From: Paracoccus saliphilus
Lineage (GTDB): Bacteria; Pseudomonadota; Alphaproteobacteria; Rhodobacterales; Rhodobacteraceae
DNA length: 64,000 nt
Assembly: GCF_028553805.1 (NCBI RefSeq)
Contig: NZ_CP067140.1
Coordinates: 3,100,001-3,164,000 of the forward strand
Reading direction: 5' to 3'
How positions within the stretch are numbered: the stretch's first letter is position 1; each line of letters starts with the position of its first letter. Made by a program: the position numbers and the translations under genes. The notes under the pieces were generated by a model. That model searched no databases, was not told the DNA's origin, and saw only the letters and a list, made by a program, of their open reading frames with translations. Shown here piece after piece: positions 1 to 9,434 of the stretch.

Positions 1-355
1 GCCCCGCCACCCGCTGCGGCATCGCCCGCGCCAGCAGCAGCGCGATCCAGCCTCCCATGCTGGAGCCCACCAGGATCTGCGGCCCCTCGGTCAGGGTGGT
101 CAGCGCGGCAGCGGCATCCGCGAACCAGTCACCGATGCAGCCTTCCTCGAAGGCACCGCTGCTGTCGCCATGCCCGGAATAGTCGAAGCGCAGGAAACCC
201 CGCCCCTGCCCGCGCGCCCAATGCTCCAGGTGCATGGCCTTGGTGCCGGACATATCGGACTTGAATCCACCCAGGAAAACGATCCCGGTTCCCTTTCCCT
301 TCAACAGGTTATAGGCAATTCTCCGGCCCTGCGGCGTATCGAGAAAATCAGTCAT
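1..355 (-). CDS. Alpha/beta hydrolase, ABHD10-like (C-terminus outside window)
   Basis: The first 118 residues of a serine hydrolase are visible; the rest lies beyond base 1. The start is the ATG at 353-355. The nucleophile elbow GSSMGG places the catalytic serine at residue 99. An early [14 protein letters not shown] stretch and an [11 protein letters not shown] stretch are typical of the ABHD10-like / small alpha-beta hydrolase group of alphaproteobacteria. The acid and histidine of the triad would be in the missing part. It is divergent from thrS, with about 118 bp between the start codons. The substrate is unknown; esters or acyl-thioesters are likely from the family. Confidence 0.85.
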   Translation of the reverse strand, partial: MTDFLDTPQGRRIAYNLLKGKGTGIVFLGGFKSDMSGTKAMHLEHWARGQGRGFLRFDYSGHGDSSGAFEEGCIGDWFADAAAALTTLTEGPQILVGSSMGGWIALLLARAMPQRVAG

Positions 356-383
356 AGGTTATTCCCCATCATCTTGCCCTATC

Positions 384-412
384 TTGACAGTTTTCGCGCA
401 GAGGTCCATGGG
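384..412 (+). promoter_or_regulatory. Possible thrS promoter
   Basis: A perfect TTGACA at 384-389 lies about 85 bp upstream of the thrS ATG, in the short gap to the divergent hydrolase. The matching -10 (CATGGG or ATGGGA after 17-18 bp) is poor, so only the -35 is convincing. Confidence 0.3.
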
Positions 413-473
413 ACAGCCTCGACATACCCGCAGCCGGGCGTTCCGTGGGCGCCAAACCGACGAGGAGGACGAC

Positions 474-2420
474 ATGTCCCAGATCTCTCTTTCCTTCCCC
501 GATGGCAATTCGCGCGACTACCCCGCCGGCACCACCGCCGCCGAGGTCGCCGAAAGCATCGCGCCCAGCCTTGCCAAGCGGGCGATCTCGGCCAATCTGG
601 ACGGCCGCCATATCGACCTTGCATGGCCGATCGCCGAATCCGGCGCGATCACCATCAACACAATGAAAGACGAGGTCCCCGCGCTTGAACTGATCCGCCA
701 TGATTTTGCCCATGTCATGGCCCGCGCGGTGCAGGAGATCTGGCCCGACGTCAAGGTGACCATCGGACCGGTGCGCGACTATGGCTGGTTCTATGACTTT
801 GATCGCAAAGAACCTTTCACCCCCGAGGATCTTGGCCGGATCGAGGCGAAGATGAAGGAGATCATCGTCGCCCGCGACCCTATCCGCACCGAGGTCTGGG
901 AGCGCGACCGCGCCATCGCCCATTACAGGGAACAGAACGAGCCCTTCAAGCTGGAACTGATCAACCGCATTCCCGAGGGCGAGGACGTGCGGATGTATTG
1001 GCATGGGGAGTGGCAGGATCTCTGCCGTGGCCCGCATCTGCAGAATACCGGCCAACTGCCTGCAGACGCGTTCCGCCTGACCCATGTCGCGGGCGCCTAT
1101 TGGTTGGGCGACGCCTCTCGCCCCATGCTGCAGCGCATTTATGGCGTGGCGTTCCGCAACAAGGCCGATCTGAAAGCGCATCTGACCATGCTGGAAGAGG
1201 CCGCCAAGCGCGATCACCGCAAGCTGGGCCGCGAGATGGAGCTGTTCCATTTCCAGGAGGAAGCGCCGGGCATGGTCTTCTGGCATCCGAATGGCTGGAC
1301 GATCTATCGCGAGCTGGAGGCCTATATGCGCCGCCGCCAGATCAAGGCGGGCTACAAGGAAATCAAGACTCCCCAGGTAGTTGACCGTATCCTGTGGGAA
1401 AAATCCGGCCATTGGGAAGCCTACCGCGAGAATATGTTCATCGTCGAGGTGGACGAGGAAGGCGCGAAGGAAAAGCGCACCAACGCGCTGAAACCGATGA
1501 ATTGCCCCTGCCATGTGCAGATCTACAACCAGGGCTTGAAATCCTATCGCGACCTGCCCCTGCGGCTGGCCGAGTTCGGATCCTGCCACCGCTATGAAAG
1601 CTCTGGCTCGATGCACGGGCTGATGCGGGTGCGCGGTTTCGTGCAGGACGATGCGCATATCTTCTGTACCGAGGACCAGATAGAGGCCGAATGCGCGAAT
1701 TTCATCGCGCTGCTCAGCTCGGTCTATGCCGATCTCGGCTTCGAGAGTTTCGACATCAAGCTGTCCACGCGCCCCGAAACCCGCGTCGGCTCGGACGAGA
1801 TCTGGGACAAGGCGGAATCGGCGCTCGAAGCGGCGATCCTCAAGGTCCGCAACGATTTCGTGGTCGATCCCGGCGAGGGTGCATTCTACGGCCCCAAGCT
1901 GGATTTCAAATTGACGGATGCCATCGGCCGCGAATGGCAATGCGGCACCTTCCAGGTCGATTTCAACCTGCCCGTGCGGCTGGATGCGGAATATATCGGC
2001 GAGGATGGCGGCAAGCATCGCCCGGTCATGCTGCACCGCGCCATTCTTGGCAGTTTCGAGCGCTTCATCGGCATCCTGATCGAGAACTATTCCGGCAAGA
2101 TGCCGCTCTGGCTGGCGCCGCGCCAGGTGGTGGTCGCCTCGATCGTCTCGGATGCCGACGATTATGTGCACCGGGTCGTGGACGCCCTGCGCGCCGCCGG
2201 TCTGCGCGCCGAGGCCGATACGCGGAATGAAAAGATCAACTACAAGGTCCGCGAACATTCCGTCGGAAAGGTGCCCGCAATCCTTGCCATCGGCATGAAA
2301 GAGGTAGAGGCTGGCACCGTGTCGCTGCGCCGTCTGGACAGCCAGGGCAGCCGCACATTGTCTTTGGAAGAGGTCGTGGCAGAGCTGTCTGCCGAGGCAA
2401 CACCCCCTGATTTGCGCTGA
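474..2420 (+). CDS. thrS: Threonine--tRNA ligase
   Basis: This 648-residue cytosolic enzyme charges tRNA-Thr with threonine. The order is an N-terminal TGS domain (about 1-60), the editing/SAD domain with HDFAH (H76, H80), the class II catalytic core and a C-terminal anticodon-binding domain. The zinc-binding cysteine is in MNCPCH (C344). Motif 2 follows [17 protein letters not shown], and motif 3 is around the [11 protein letters not shown] stretch. The ATG at 474 was chosen because GAGGAGG precedes it by 5 bp and the protein then begins at the TGS domain. An in-frame TTG at 384 would add 30 residues unlike the family. Length is normal and no threonine leader or T-box is visible. Confidence 0.97.
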   Translation: MSQISLSFPDGNSRDYPAGTTAAEVAESIAPSLAKRAISANLDGRHIDLAWPIAESGAITINTMKDEVPALELIRHDFAHVMARAVQEIWPDVKVTIGPVRDYGWFYDFDRKEPFTPEDLGRIEAKMKEIIVARDPIRTEVWERDRAIAHYREQNEPFKLELINRIPEGEDVRMYWHGEWQDLCRGPHLQNTGQLPADAFRLTHVAGAYWLGDASRPMLQRIYGVAFRNKADLKAHLTMLEEAAKRDHRKLGREMELFHFQEEAPGMVFWHPNGWTIYRELEAYMRRRQIKAGYKEIKTPQVVDRILWEKSGHWEAYRENMFIVEVDEEGAKEKRTNALKPMNCPCHVQIYNQGLKSYRDLPLRLAEFGSCHRYESSGSMHGLMRVRGFVQDDAHIFCTEDQIEAECANFIALLSSVYADLGFESFDIKLSTRPETRVGSDEIWDKAESALEAAILKVRNDFVVDPGEGAFYGPKLDFKLTDAIGREWQCGTFQVDFNLPVRLDAEYIGEDGGKHRPVMLHRAILGSFERFIGILIENYSGKMPLWLAPRQVVVASIVSDADDYVHRVVDALRAAGLRAEADTRNEKINYKVREHSVGKVPAILAIGMKEVEAGTVSLRRLDSQGSRTLSLEEVVAELSAEATPPDLR

Positions 2421-2671
2421 ATCCGGGGGTTATCCGACACATCGACGGGATATCGTGAACATTAAACCGCCGATGACAACAAAACTTCACGCCTCTGTTG
2501 CTGGAAGCATCGCTTTCCGGCTTGTGTTTTCTGTTGATTCGTTCATGCTGACATTCGCGTGAGCGACAGACTTTCTACCGCCTCCCGATCATGGGCAGCC
2601 GGCAAGACTGAAAGCGGGGCTGCACGGCCCGGGGCAATCTCGCCTCGGGATAATGCGAAGGAGATACGGTT

Positions 2672-2878
2672 ATGGCGACCGGAACGGTAAAATGGTTCAA
2701 CGCCACCAAGGGCTTTGGCTTCATTGCCCCCGATGACGGAGGCAAGGATGTGTTCGTACATATTTCGGCGGTTGAGCGCGCCGGATTGACCGGACTGCAG
2801 GACAATCAGAAAATCGAATACGAGCTGCAATCGGGCCGCGACGGCCGCGCTTCGGCTGGCGATCTGCGATTGCTCTGA
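2672..2878 (+). CDS. Cold-shock domain protein, CspA family
   Basis: This 68-residue single cold-shock domain protein carries both nucleic-acid-binding motifs, KGFGFI (RNP1) and VFVHI (RNP2). It begins MATGTVKWFN. It should bind single-stranded RNA or DNA and act as an RNA chaperone. AAGGAG precedes the ATG by 8 bp. It is monocistronic, with a 251 bp leader region upstream and a strong terminator 23 bp after the stop. Long 5' leaders in the family often control translation at low temperature, but I see no specific element here. A second paralogue lies at 59112-59318. Confidence 0.93.
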   Translation: MATGTVKWFNATKGFGFIAPDDGGKDVFVHISAVERAGLTGLQDNQKIEYELQSGRDGRASAGDLRLL

Positions 2879-2900
2879 GCCTATCCTGACAAGATTTCGA

Positions 2901-2927
2901 AACGGCCCGTTCGCGCGGGCCGTTTTC
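2901..2927 (+). terminator. Rho-independent terminator of the cold-shock gene
   Basis: A perfect 9-bp stem, AACGGCCCG paired with CGGGCCGTT, encloses a six-base loop (TTCGCG) and is followed by TTTT. It lies 23 bp after the stop codon. Confidence 0.88.
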
Positions 2928-3037
2928 AATTGAAACCGGAATACCCGGACTCTCTTGCAGACAAACCGATCCGATGTGGTTTCCCATCCGATGCGTTTTC
3001 TTTATTCAGGCGCTGGCAACATCATCGGAGAACCATC

Positions 3038-4504
3038 ATGAATCTGGCCGAGCATGTGCTGCGCGCTGGCGCTTCCTGTCCTGACAAGCTGGCGTTGTCC
3101 GTGATCGGGCCATCGCGGGCGGAACGCTGGTCCTATGCTCGCCTGATCGCCGCCGTGCGCGGAACCGCCACCGGGTTGCTGCGGGCGGGGTTGCAGCCCG
3201 GCGACCGGCTGCTGATGCGGTTGGGAAACACGGCGGCCTTTCCGGTTGCCTATCTCGGCGCCATCGCGGCAAGCATCGTGCCGATCCCGACCTCGGCCAT
3301 GCTGACCCGGCGCGAGATCACCAAACTCGCCGCCGAGACCGAGCCCGCCATGATCGTCGCAGGCGAGGGCATCGCCCTGCCCGACCACCCGGCCCCGATC
3401 CTGTCCGAGGCCGGGCTGGCCGATTACATGGACCTTCCCCCCGCCGATTACGCACAGGGAGACCCCGAGCGGCTGGCCTATATCATCTATACATCGGGCA
3501 GTTCCGGTCAGCCCCGCGCGGTCATGCATGCCCATCGCGCCATCCTCGCCCGGCGGATGATGTTCGACGGCTGGTATGGGCTTCGCGAAAGCGATCGCGT
3601 CATGCATGCGGGCGCTTTCAACTGGACCTTCACCCTCGGCACCGGCCTGATGGATCCCTGGACCATGGGCGCGACCGCCTTGATCCCCGCCGATGGCACC
3701 GCGCTGGAACAGCTTCCGCTTCTGGCCTCGCGTCACGGGGCCACCATCCTCGCCGGTGCGCCGGGAGTGTTCCGCCGCATCCTTCGCGCGGACTGGCAGC
3801 CCGTCGCAAATCTGCGCCACGGCCTTGTGGCGGGCGAGCGTCTCGACCCCGGCCTCCGTGCCGACTGGACCGCCCGCACCGGCACCGACCTGCACGAGGC
3901 GATGGGCGCGTCGGAGATCTCGACTTTCATCTCGGGCAGTCCCGACCGTCCCGCGCCCGCGGGCACCGCCGGGTATCCGCAACCCGGACGCCATGTCGCC
4001 ATCCTCGATGATGACGGCACGCCGCAACCGCCCGGCACGCCGGGGGCACTGGCCGTGCGCCGCGACGATCCGGGGCTGTTCCTGGGTTATCTGGGCCAGC
4101 CCGAGGAGACCGCCGCCCGCCATCGCGGCGACTGGTTCCTGACCGGGGACCAGGCGCAAGAGGATGAAAGCGGTGCCATCACCCTGCTTGGCCGCGCCGA
4201 TGACATCATGAATGCCGGCGGCTTCCGCGTCGCCCCGCCCGAGATCGAAGAGGTTCTGTCCGGCTTTCCCGGCGCGGGCGATGTCGCGGTGGCGGAACTC
4301 TCGGTCGGTCCCGGCAACAGCATTATCGCCGCCTTCTGGACCGGCCCCGCCGATGAGGCAGAGCTGCGCGGATTCGCGGAATCCAATCTCGCGCGTTATA
4401 AACAGCCTCGCGAATATATCCGGCTCGACGCCCTGCCCCGCACGGCCACCGGCAAGATCAACCGCCGCGCATTGCGCGCCGCCCACAGCAAGGACCCGGC
4501 ATGA
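3038..4504 (+). CDS. Class I adenylate-forming acyl/aryl-CoA ligase
   Basis: This 488-residue ligase should activate a carboxylic acid with ATP and coenzyme A. The P-loop-like motif reads YTSGSSGQPRAVMHAH, the adenosine motif is MGASEIS, and the hinge reads LTGDQAQEDESGAITLLGRADD without more than family variation. The catalytic lysine sits in RTATGKINRR (K473). It resembles short benzoate- or 4-chlorobenzoate-CoA ligases more than long-chain FadD. The ATG at 3038 was chosen because CGGAGA lies just upstream; upstream codons do not look coding. Its last codons overlap the next gene (ATGA), so the two are translationally coupled. The substrate cannot be read from sequence. Confidence 0.88.
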   Translation: MNLAEHVLRAGASCPDKLALSVIGPSRAERWSYARLIAAVRGTATGLLRAGLQPGDRLLMRLGNTAAFPVAYLGAIAASIVPIPTSAMLTRREITKLAAETEPAMIVAGEGIALPDHPAPILSEAGLADYMDLPPADYAQGDPERLAYIIYTSGSSGQPRAVMHAHRAILARRMMFDGWYGLRESDRVMHAGAFNWTFTLGTGLMDPWTMGATALIPADGTALEQLPLLASRHGATILAGAPGVFRRILRADWQPVANLRHGLVAGERLDPGLRADWTARTGTDLHEAMGASEISTFISGSPDRPAPAGTAGYPQPGRHVAILDDDGTPQPPGTPGALAVRRDDPGLFLGYLGQPEETAARHRGDWFLTGDQAQEDESGAITLLGRADDIMNAGGFRVAPPEIEEVLSGFPGAGDVAVAELSVGPGNSIIAAFWTGPADEAELRGFAESNLARYKQPREYIRLDALPRTATGKINRRALRAAHSKDPA

Positions 4505-5133
4505 TCCGCCTCGACATCTTCTCGGACCCGGTCTGCCCCTGGTGCCTGATCGGCAAGCTGGAACTGGATCGCGCGCTGGAAAGCCGCCCCGATCATCCGT
4601 TCGAGATCATCTGGCATCCTTTTCGCCTGAATCCGCAGATGCCCGCCGAGGGCATGGATCGCCTTGAATATCTCAAGGCCAAGCCGGGTGCCGCCGATGC
4701 CGCCCGCGCCGTCGCGGAACGCGCCGCCGGGATGGGGCTGGAACTGCAATTGCCCGAGCGGCAGCCCAACACCACCGACGCCCATCGCCTGATGCATTGG
4801 GCGGGACTGGAGGGCGCCCAGAGCCGGGTGATGTCGGGCCTGCTGCGTGCCTATTGGCAGGAGGCACGCGATATCGGCGACAAGGCCGAACTGGCCCGCA
4901 TCGCCAAGGCCGCGGGCATGGACGAGGCCGTGACCGCCCGGCTTCTGGCCGGGGATGCCGACCGCGAAGAGGTGATCGGGCGCGAAATGCATGCCCGCGA
5001 ACGCGGCATCAACGCGGTGCCGACCTTCATCGTGGCCGACACCCACGCCGTCAGCGGCGCCCAGCCATCCGAGCTATGGCAGAATGTCATTGACGACTTG
5101 ACGACTTCGGATGGCAAAACCCCGTTGCAATAA
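4501..5133 (+). CDS. DsbA-family oxidoreductase, FrnE-like
   Basis: This 210-residue cytosolic thioredoxin-fold protein has an N-terminal CPWC active site (C12, C15) inside a DsbA/2-hydroxychromene-isomerase-like fold. No signal peptide is visible. FrnE homologues have disulfide isomerase or oxidoreductase activity and are linked to oxidative stress. Others act in polyketide or aromatic metabolism. The gene overlaps the CoA ligase by four bases, so the pair is co-translated, but a shared pathway is only inferred. The C-terminal half keeps the helical insert and ends with an NAVPTFI-like segment containing the cis-Pro (VPTF). Confidence 0.87.
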   Translation: MIRLDIFSDPVCPWCLIGKLELDRALESRPDHPFEIIWHPFRLNPQMPAEGMDRLEYLKAKPGAADAARAVAERAAGMGLELQLPERQPNTTDAHRLMHWAGLEGAQSRVMSGLLRAYWQEARDIGDKAELARIAKAAGMDEAVTARLLAGDADREEVIGREMHARERGINAVPTFIVADTHAVSGAQPSELWQNVIDDLTTSDGKTPLQ

Positions 5134-5212
5134 ACGCGCCTGCGGCATCATTCCCTGATCGGCACGCAAATCACCGCTTGATGCTTTCGGCGGGTCATGC
5201 TGATCTGCGCCG

Positions 5213-5788
5213 ATGAAAAATCAGCGCCTTCTCTCCTATCTGGCCGTTCCCGCCATTCTCGCCATCACCGGGCTGTGGCTCTGGTGGCGCGGGCGCGTGC
5301 TGATCTGCAAATGCGGCACGCTCCGGCTCTGGCATGGCGAGGTGGTGAGTTCCGAGAATTCCCAGCACCTGCTGGACTGGTACAGCCCGAGCCATCTTAT
5401 CCATGGCTTCATCTTCTTTGCCTTGATCGCGCTTTTCTGCCGCCTCTTCCGGTTGAAGATGCGGTTCCTTCCAGCACTGACCATCGCCACATTGGTCGAG
5501 GCCGCGTGGGAGCTGGTCGAAAACAGCGACAGCGTCATCGAGCGCTATCGCGCCGTGACGATCTCTCTCGACTATTATGGCGATTCCGTCGTGAACTCGC
5601 TTTCGGATATCGTGATGATGATCCTCGGTTTCGCCCTGGCGTCGCGTTTCCCGGTCTGGCTGTCAGTCCTGCTGGTGATCGCCCTGGAAGTCGTGACGAT
5701 GCTGGTGATCCGGGACGGCTTGCTGCTGAATATCGTGATGCTTCTCAACCCGCTCGACGCGATCCGAGAGTGGCAAGCGGCGCGCTAG
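5213..5788 (+). CDS. UPF0314 / DUF2585 membrane protein
   Basis: This 191-residue integral membrane protein of unknown function has about five hydrophobic helices. The first is near residues 9-26, another pair surrounds HGFIFFALIALF and the last lie in the C-terminal third. The family hallmarks ICKCGTLRLWHGE, PSHLIHGF and AAWELVENSDSVIERYR are all present, and they contain conserved Cys, His and Glu residues. Length matches the family, which is largely restricted to Alphaproteobacteria. The upstream gene ends 79 bp before it. I cannot assign a biochemical role. Confidence 0.9.
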   Translation: MKNQRLLSYLAVPAILAITGLWLWWRGRVLICKCGTLRLWHGEVVSSENSQHLLDWYSPSHLIHGFIFFALIALFCRLFRLKMRFLPALTIATLVEAAWELVENSDSVIERYRAVTISLDYYGDSVVNSLSDIVMMILGFALASRFPVWLSVLLVIALEVVTMLVIRDGLLLNIVMLLNPLDAIREWQAAR

Positions 5789-5926
5789 AGCAGTTTGCGG
5801 TTAATCAGGCTCAGTTCCGAATTGCGTCCCGTGATGGCCGGGGGCGCTGCCCCCGGACCCCCGGGATATTTGCATGAAGAAGAAGCGGGGAGAGTGATTT
5901 CGATAAAGCGCAAATTGCTCTAGAAC
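5786..5926. repeat. MITE-like element with inverted arms around a GC-rich repeat
   Basis: The left arm CTAGAGCAGTTTGCGGTTAA (from 5787) matches the reverse complement of the right arm ending at 5925, CTAGAGCAATTTGCGCTTTA. The similarity continues for about 35 bases with a few mismatches. Between them (5837-5890) sits a short GC-rich palindrome, GGGGGCGCTGCCCCC, followed by GACCCCCGGGATATTTG and a GAAGAAGAAG run. A relative of this core is at 8451-8511 on the other strand. There is no coding capacity. The arms abut the end of the UPF0314 gene. Confidence 0.7.
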
Positions 5927-5950
5927 GTTCCCCTTTCCGCAAAAGCGAAT

Positions 5951-5974
5951 GGGCCGGAAAATCCCGGCCCTTTT
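5951..5974 (+). terminator. Terminator between convergent genes
   Basis: A perfect 7-bp stem, GGGCCGG with CCGGCCC, has loop AAAATC and is followed by TTTT on the + strand. It lies just past the stop of the opposing flavoprotein gene, so it may also serve that gene. Confidence 0.75.
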
Positions 5975-5975
5975 C

Positions 5976-8396
5976 TCATGCGCGCAGCCTTTTTCCCTCG
6001 GGATCGAATGGCGGCTCGGCGAGGATGGTGGCGCGATGCGGTCTGCCCAGCACCATGACTTCGACCTCATCACCCGGCACGGCGTCCTTCACATATCCGA
6101 GCGCCAGCGACATCCCGACGCTGTAGCCATAGCCCCCCGAGGTCACCCGGCCGATGCCTTCGCCATCCTTGAAGATCGGCTCGCCGCCGGTCGCATCGGC
6201 GTTCGACGCATTCACATCCGCCTCGTCCAGATGCAGCATCACCAGGCGCTCGCGGGCGGGATTGTCCAGGACCCCGGAAACGGCGTCCTTGTTGAGGAAC
6301 TGCTTCTCCAGCTTGCACAATCGGTCCAGCCCCACTTCCTGCGGCCAGTATTCAGGGCTGTATTCCCGGCTCCATGACCCGTAACCCTTCTCGATACGCA
6401 GCGACATCAGCGCGCGACCGCCCACCGGACCGGCCCCGAACTCGCGCCCGGCCTCCAGTAACGCCTCGTAAAGCCGCGCCTGATCCTCGCTGCGGCAATG
6501 CAGTTCCCAGCCAAGATCGCCGGTAAACGAGACACGCAGCGCCAGAAGTTCGATCCCCGCCAGCGTGATCCGCTGAGAGCGCATGAAGGGGAAATCCTCA
6601 CTCGCCAGAGATGCATTGGTCAGCTTTTGCAGCAACGCCCGCGACCGAGGCCCGGCGACGTTGAAGCCGCAGATCGCCTCGGTCATCGAGGTGAATTCCG
6701 TGCCCTCGGGCAGCGGCACCTGCTTGAAGAAGCGCTTGTGATAACGTTCGGCCATGCCGGACCCGATGATCCAGAACTCGTCCTCGGCCACGCGGGTCAC
6801 GGTGAAATCGCCCGCGATGCCGCCCCGCTTGCCGATCAGCGGCGTCAGGCATGAGCGGCCCACCGCTTTCGGCATGTTATTGGCAAAGACCGCGTTCAGC
6901 CAATCGGCAGCCCCCGGCCCCTCGCAGCGATACTTGGCGAAGTTCGAGATGTCGATGATCCCCGCCCGCTCGCGCAGCATCCGGCATTCCTGCCCGACCT
7001 GCTCCCACCAGTTCTGCCGCGTGAAGCCGTTCGTATCCGTCGTGCCGGGGGTGTCCGCGAACCAGGTTGGATGCTCCCACCCGGCATTCAGACCAAAGAC
7101 CGCGCCCAGTTCGTGTTGCATCTCGTAGACCGGGCGGGTCCGCGCCGGACGGCCCGCGCTGCGTTCCTCACCGGGGAAATGGATAGCGAAGCGATGGGCG
7201 TATTGATCCTGAACCCGCGCCTTGGTGAATTCCTTCGTGGTCCAGCGATCGAACCGGGCCATGTCCCATGCGAACATGTCGTATTCGGTCTCGCCCTCGA
7301 TGATCCATTGCGCCGCCATCAGCCCCATGCCGCCGGACTGGCTGAATCCGGGGATGATGCCGTTGCAACAGAAATAGCCATCCAGTTCCGGCACCGGCCC
7401 CATCAGCACATTGCCATCCGGCGACCAGATCATCGGCCCGTTGATGCCGCGCTTGATCCCCGCCTCGCCCAGGGTGGGGACACGGGTGATCGCATTCATC
7501 AGGTTTTCCTCGATCCGCTCCAGGTCGTCGGGGAACAGCTCATGGGCGAAATCGAGCGGCGTGCCCTCTTCGGCCCAGAACCGCATGTCGCGCTCATATG
7601 CGCCGACCAGCAGACCCTTGCCTTCCTGGCGCAGGTAATACTCGCCGTCGCGGTCGCTGACCGAGGGCAGCCGGCGGTCCATGCCGTCGATATCCGCCAT
7701 GGTTTCGGTGACGAAATACTGGTGTTCGGTCGGCTGCAGCGGCAGCTCTATCCCGGCCAGTGCAGCCACCTCGCGCCCCCACAGCCCGGCCGCGTTCACC
7801 ACCCATTTCGTACGAATATCGCCCTTGGGCGTGCGGACGATCCAGCTTCCATCCTCCTGCCGCTCGGTCGCCGTCACCGGGGTAAAGCGGTGGATCTCGC
7901 CGCCGCGCTGCCGCGCGCCCACCGCATAAGCATTGGTCACCCCGGAAGGGTCGACATTGCCGCCCTCGGGCTCGTACATGACGCAGCGGATACCGTCGAA
8001 ATTGACCAGAGGGTTCAGCTCGCGCGCCTCCTCTATGCTGATCTCGTAGAAATTCATCCCGTAAAGCTTCGCCTTGGCCGCCTGCAGGCGCAGCTGATGC
8101 TCGCGCGCCTCGGTCTGCGCCAGGTAAAGCGATCCGGGCTGGAACACGCCGCAGCTCTGGCCGGTCTCGGCCTCCAGCTCCTTGTAAAGCGACATGGTGT
8201 AATGCTGGATTCGGCTGATATTGGTGCTGTCATGCAGCCCGTGAATATTGGCGGCGGCATGCCAGGTGCTGCCGCTGGTCAGCTCGTCCCGTTCCAGCAG
8301 GACAACATCCGACCACCCCAGCTTGGTGAGGTGGTAAAGGATCGAGCAGCCGATCACGCCTCCGCCAATCACGACCGCTTGCGCTTCTGTTCGCAT
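5976..8396 (-). CDS. FAD-dependent N-demethylase, dimethylglycine/sarcosine dehydrogenase-like with GcvT domain
   Basis: The 806-residue protein begins with a DAO-type FAD domain (dinucleotide motif VVIGGGVIGCSIL near residue 8) and ends with a folate-binding GcvT aminomethyltransferase module (about 430-800). The GSTWHAA motif carries His46, the residue that binds FAD covalently in dimethylglycine and sarcosine dehydrogenases. Such enzymes remove N-methyl groups and pass the one-carbon unit to tetrahydrofolate. The start at 8396 has GAGGAA 4-5 bp upstream; an earlier in-frame codon would add an unlikely proline-rich tail. Paralogues are common in Rhodobacteraceae and differ in substrate, so I do not assign one. 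Copies of a repeat lie on both sides of the gene. Confidence 0.85.
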   Translation of the reverse strand: MRTEAQAVVIGGGVIGCSILYHLTKLGWSDVVLLERDELTSGSTWHAAANIHGLHDSTNISRIQHYTMSLYKELEAETGQSCGVFQPGSLYLAQTEAREHQLRLQAAKAKLYGMNFYEISIEEARELNPLVNFDGIRCVMYEPEGGNVDPSGVTNAYAVGARQRGGEIHRFTPVTATERQEDGSWIVRTPKGDIRTKWVVNAAGLWGREVAALAGIELPLQPTEHQYFVTETMADIDGMDRRLPSVSDRDGEYYLRQEGKGLLVGAYERDMRFWAEEGTPLDFAHELFPDDLERIEENLMNAITRVPTLGEAGIKRGINGPMIWSPDGNVLMGPVPELDGYFCCNGIIPGFSQSGGMGLMAAQWIIEGETEYDMFAWDMARFDRWTTKEFTKARVQDQYAHRFAIHFPGEERSAGRPARTRPVYEMQHELGAVFGLNAGWEHPTWFADTPGTTDTNGFTRQNWWEQVGQECRMLRERAGIIDISNFAKYRCEGPGAADWLNAVFANNMPKAVGRSCLTPLIGKRGGIAGDFTVTRVAEDEFWIIGSGMAERYHKRFFKQVPLPEGTEFTSMTEAICGFNVAGPRSRALLQKLTNASLASEDFPFMRSQRITLAGIELLALRVSFTGDLGWELHCRSEDQARLYEALLEAGREFGAGPVGGRALMSLRIEKGYGSWSREYSPEYWPQEVGLDRLCKLEKQFLNKDAVSGVLDNPARERLVMLHLDEADVNASNADATGGEPIFKDGEGIGRVTSGGYGYSVGMSLALGYVKDAVPGDEVEVMVLGRPHRATILAEPPFDPEGKRLRA

Positions 8397-8450
8397 TTTT
8401 CCTCGCGCTTCTGGTGCAGGAGCCGGCGGGATCACCCGGAAACAAACTCC

Positions 8451-8511
8451 GCCCTTCTTCTTTGTTCAAATACCTTGCGGGGGTCTGGGGGCGCAAAGCC
8501 CCCAGCCTTCA
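8451..8511 (-). repeat. GC-rich intergenic repeat, second copy
   Basis: Read on the - strand it has GGGGGCTTTGCGCCCCC, then AGACCCCCG, TATTTG and AAAGAAGAAGG. This is the same order of blocks as the core at 5837-5890. The GC-rich part is palindromic. It lies 55 bp upstream of the flavoprotein start. The remainder of the gap (8512-8670) shows nothing recognisable. Confidence 0.7.
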
Positions 8512-8670
8512 AGACAAGGGGCATGATATTGCGGGCATCGATTCCGCAGAAGCAGATTTCCGACATTATCTGGCCTGCTTCAGAGGGCGGCAAGCAGGTC
8601 CCCGGCCCTTATCCATCCGCATGGATGAGGGATCGTTCCTACCCCGATACCTGGGACTATTCGCGATCGG

Positions 8671-9339
8671 CTATGTCCGGCTGTCGTCCACCGCGGACCG
8701 GATCATCGCCGCAGCCCCCGCCGCAATCGTCTTGACGATGGCCTCGTCCGGCTGATCCCGGTTCAACCAATCGCGCATCGGTCCGAAGGCCGACAGAAAG
8801 ACCATCAAGTTCGCGACGATTTCCAGCCGCTGATCCCCGGCCTCGATTCCCAGCCTGTCCGCGAGCTGATCCGCCAGGTCTTTCATCACCGCGATCTCGC
8901 GCAGGCGCATGGCCTTGCGATCTTCGGGCGGAAGATGCGGGATGGTCCTGTATGCCAGCAAGGTTCCCTTCCGCTTGAATTTCCAGCTATCCGCAAAATA
9001 CCGTTCAAGCGCCTGTTCGAGGGAAAGCGCGTCGTCCAGCAGGATTTCGGGCAGGGTCGGCACATCCGCGTTGAACCAGAGCTGGTTCAGCAGGCGGCGC
9101 AGAATATCGTTCTTGTTCGCGATATAATCGTAGATGCTGGCCTGATTGACCCCGGAACGCGCGCAGATATCGCGGATTGTCGTGGCCGCGAAACCTTTTT
9201 CCAGGAAAAGTTCCAGCGCGGCATCGCAGATCTGTTGCCGCTTTTCCTGGATCAGGGTCTGGTTCTGGACGTTGTTGATATCCGCTTCTTCCAGAAGCTC
9301 TTCGCGCACCGCGCGCAAACGTGCATTTTCCCGCCCCAC
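8671..9339 (-). CDS. TetR/AcrR-family repressor
   Basis: This 222-residue regulator has an N-terminal TetR helix-turn-helix near residues 35-80 (RQQICDAALELFLEKGF, then TTIRDICARSGVNQASIYDY). A helical ligand-binding domain follows. The start appears to be GTG at 9339; no ATG is available before the HTH. A TGACAACTGTCT operator lies 61 bp upstream at 9400-9411, in a position that suits autoregulation. The same palindrome recurs in the promoters of acyl-CoA genes to 36 kb, which makes this protein the leading candidate for their repressor (inference). TetR proteins such as FadR, LiuR and PsrA types commonly sense acyl-CoAs. Confidence 0.88.
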   Translation of the reverse strand: MGRENARLRAVREELLEEADINNVQNQTLIQEKRQQICDAALELFLEKGFAATTIRDICARSGVNQASIYDYIANKNDILRRLLNQLWFNADVPTLPEILLDDALSLEQALERYFADSWKFKRKGTLLAYRTIPHLPPEDRKAMRLREIAVMKDLADQLADRLGIEAGDQRLEIVANLMVFLSAFGPMRDWLNRDQPDEAIVKTIAAGAAAMIRSAVDDSRT

Positions 9340-9376
9340 TGGTCAGAAACCCCCGCTGATTATCCGGCTGTCTGGC

Positions 9377-9411
9377 AGACTAGCTGCCCGCGATATGGGT
9401 GACAACTGTCT
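9377..9411 (-). promoter_or_regulatory. Operator and possible promoter of the TetR gene
   Basis: TGACAACTGTCT (9400-9411) matches the shared palindrome TGAC-N4-GTCA at 11 of 12 positions. Read on the - strand it contains TTGTCA, which is followed after 17 bp by a weak -10, TAGTCT (9377-9382). The operator would therefore cover the -35. Confidence 0.6.
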
Positions 9412-9434
9412 CTCCCTTCCAGGCATGCGCCGTC

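Noticed and set aside
369..2258. Long open frame (about 629 codons) on the - strand opposite thrS
   Set aside because: It is the antisense of a clear thrS gene, and its product is a low-complexity Gly/Ala/Arg/His-rich chain without family motifs. High GC keeps such frames open.
2421..2671. Cold-shock gene leader as a defined RNA thermosensor
   Set aside because: The leader is long enough, but I see no conserved cold-box sequence or clear alternative structure by eye.
3002..4486. Long open frame opposite the first CoA ligase
   Set aside because: The + strand product has all ligase motifs; the antisense product has none.
5786..5926. Inverted-repeat element as an insertion sequence
   Set aside because: It is only about 140 bp and has no transposase; at most a non-autonomous element.
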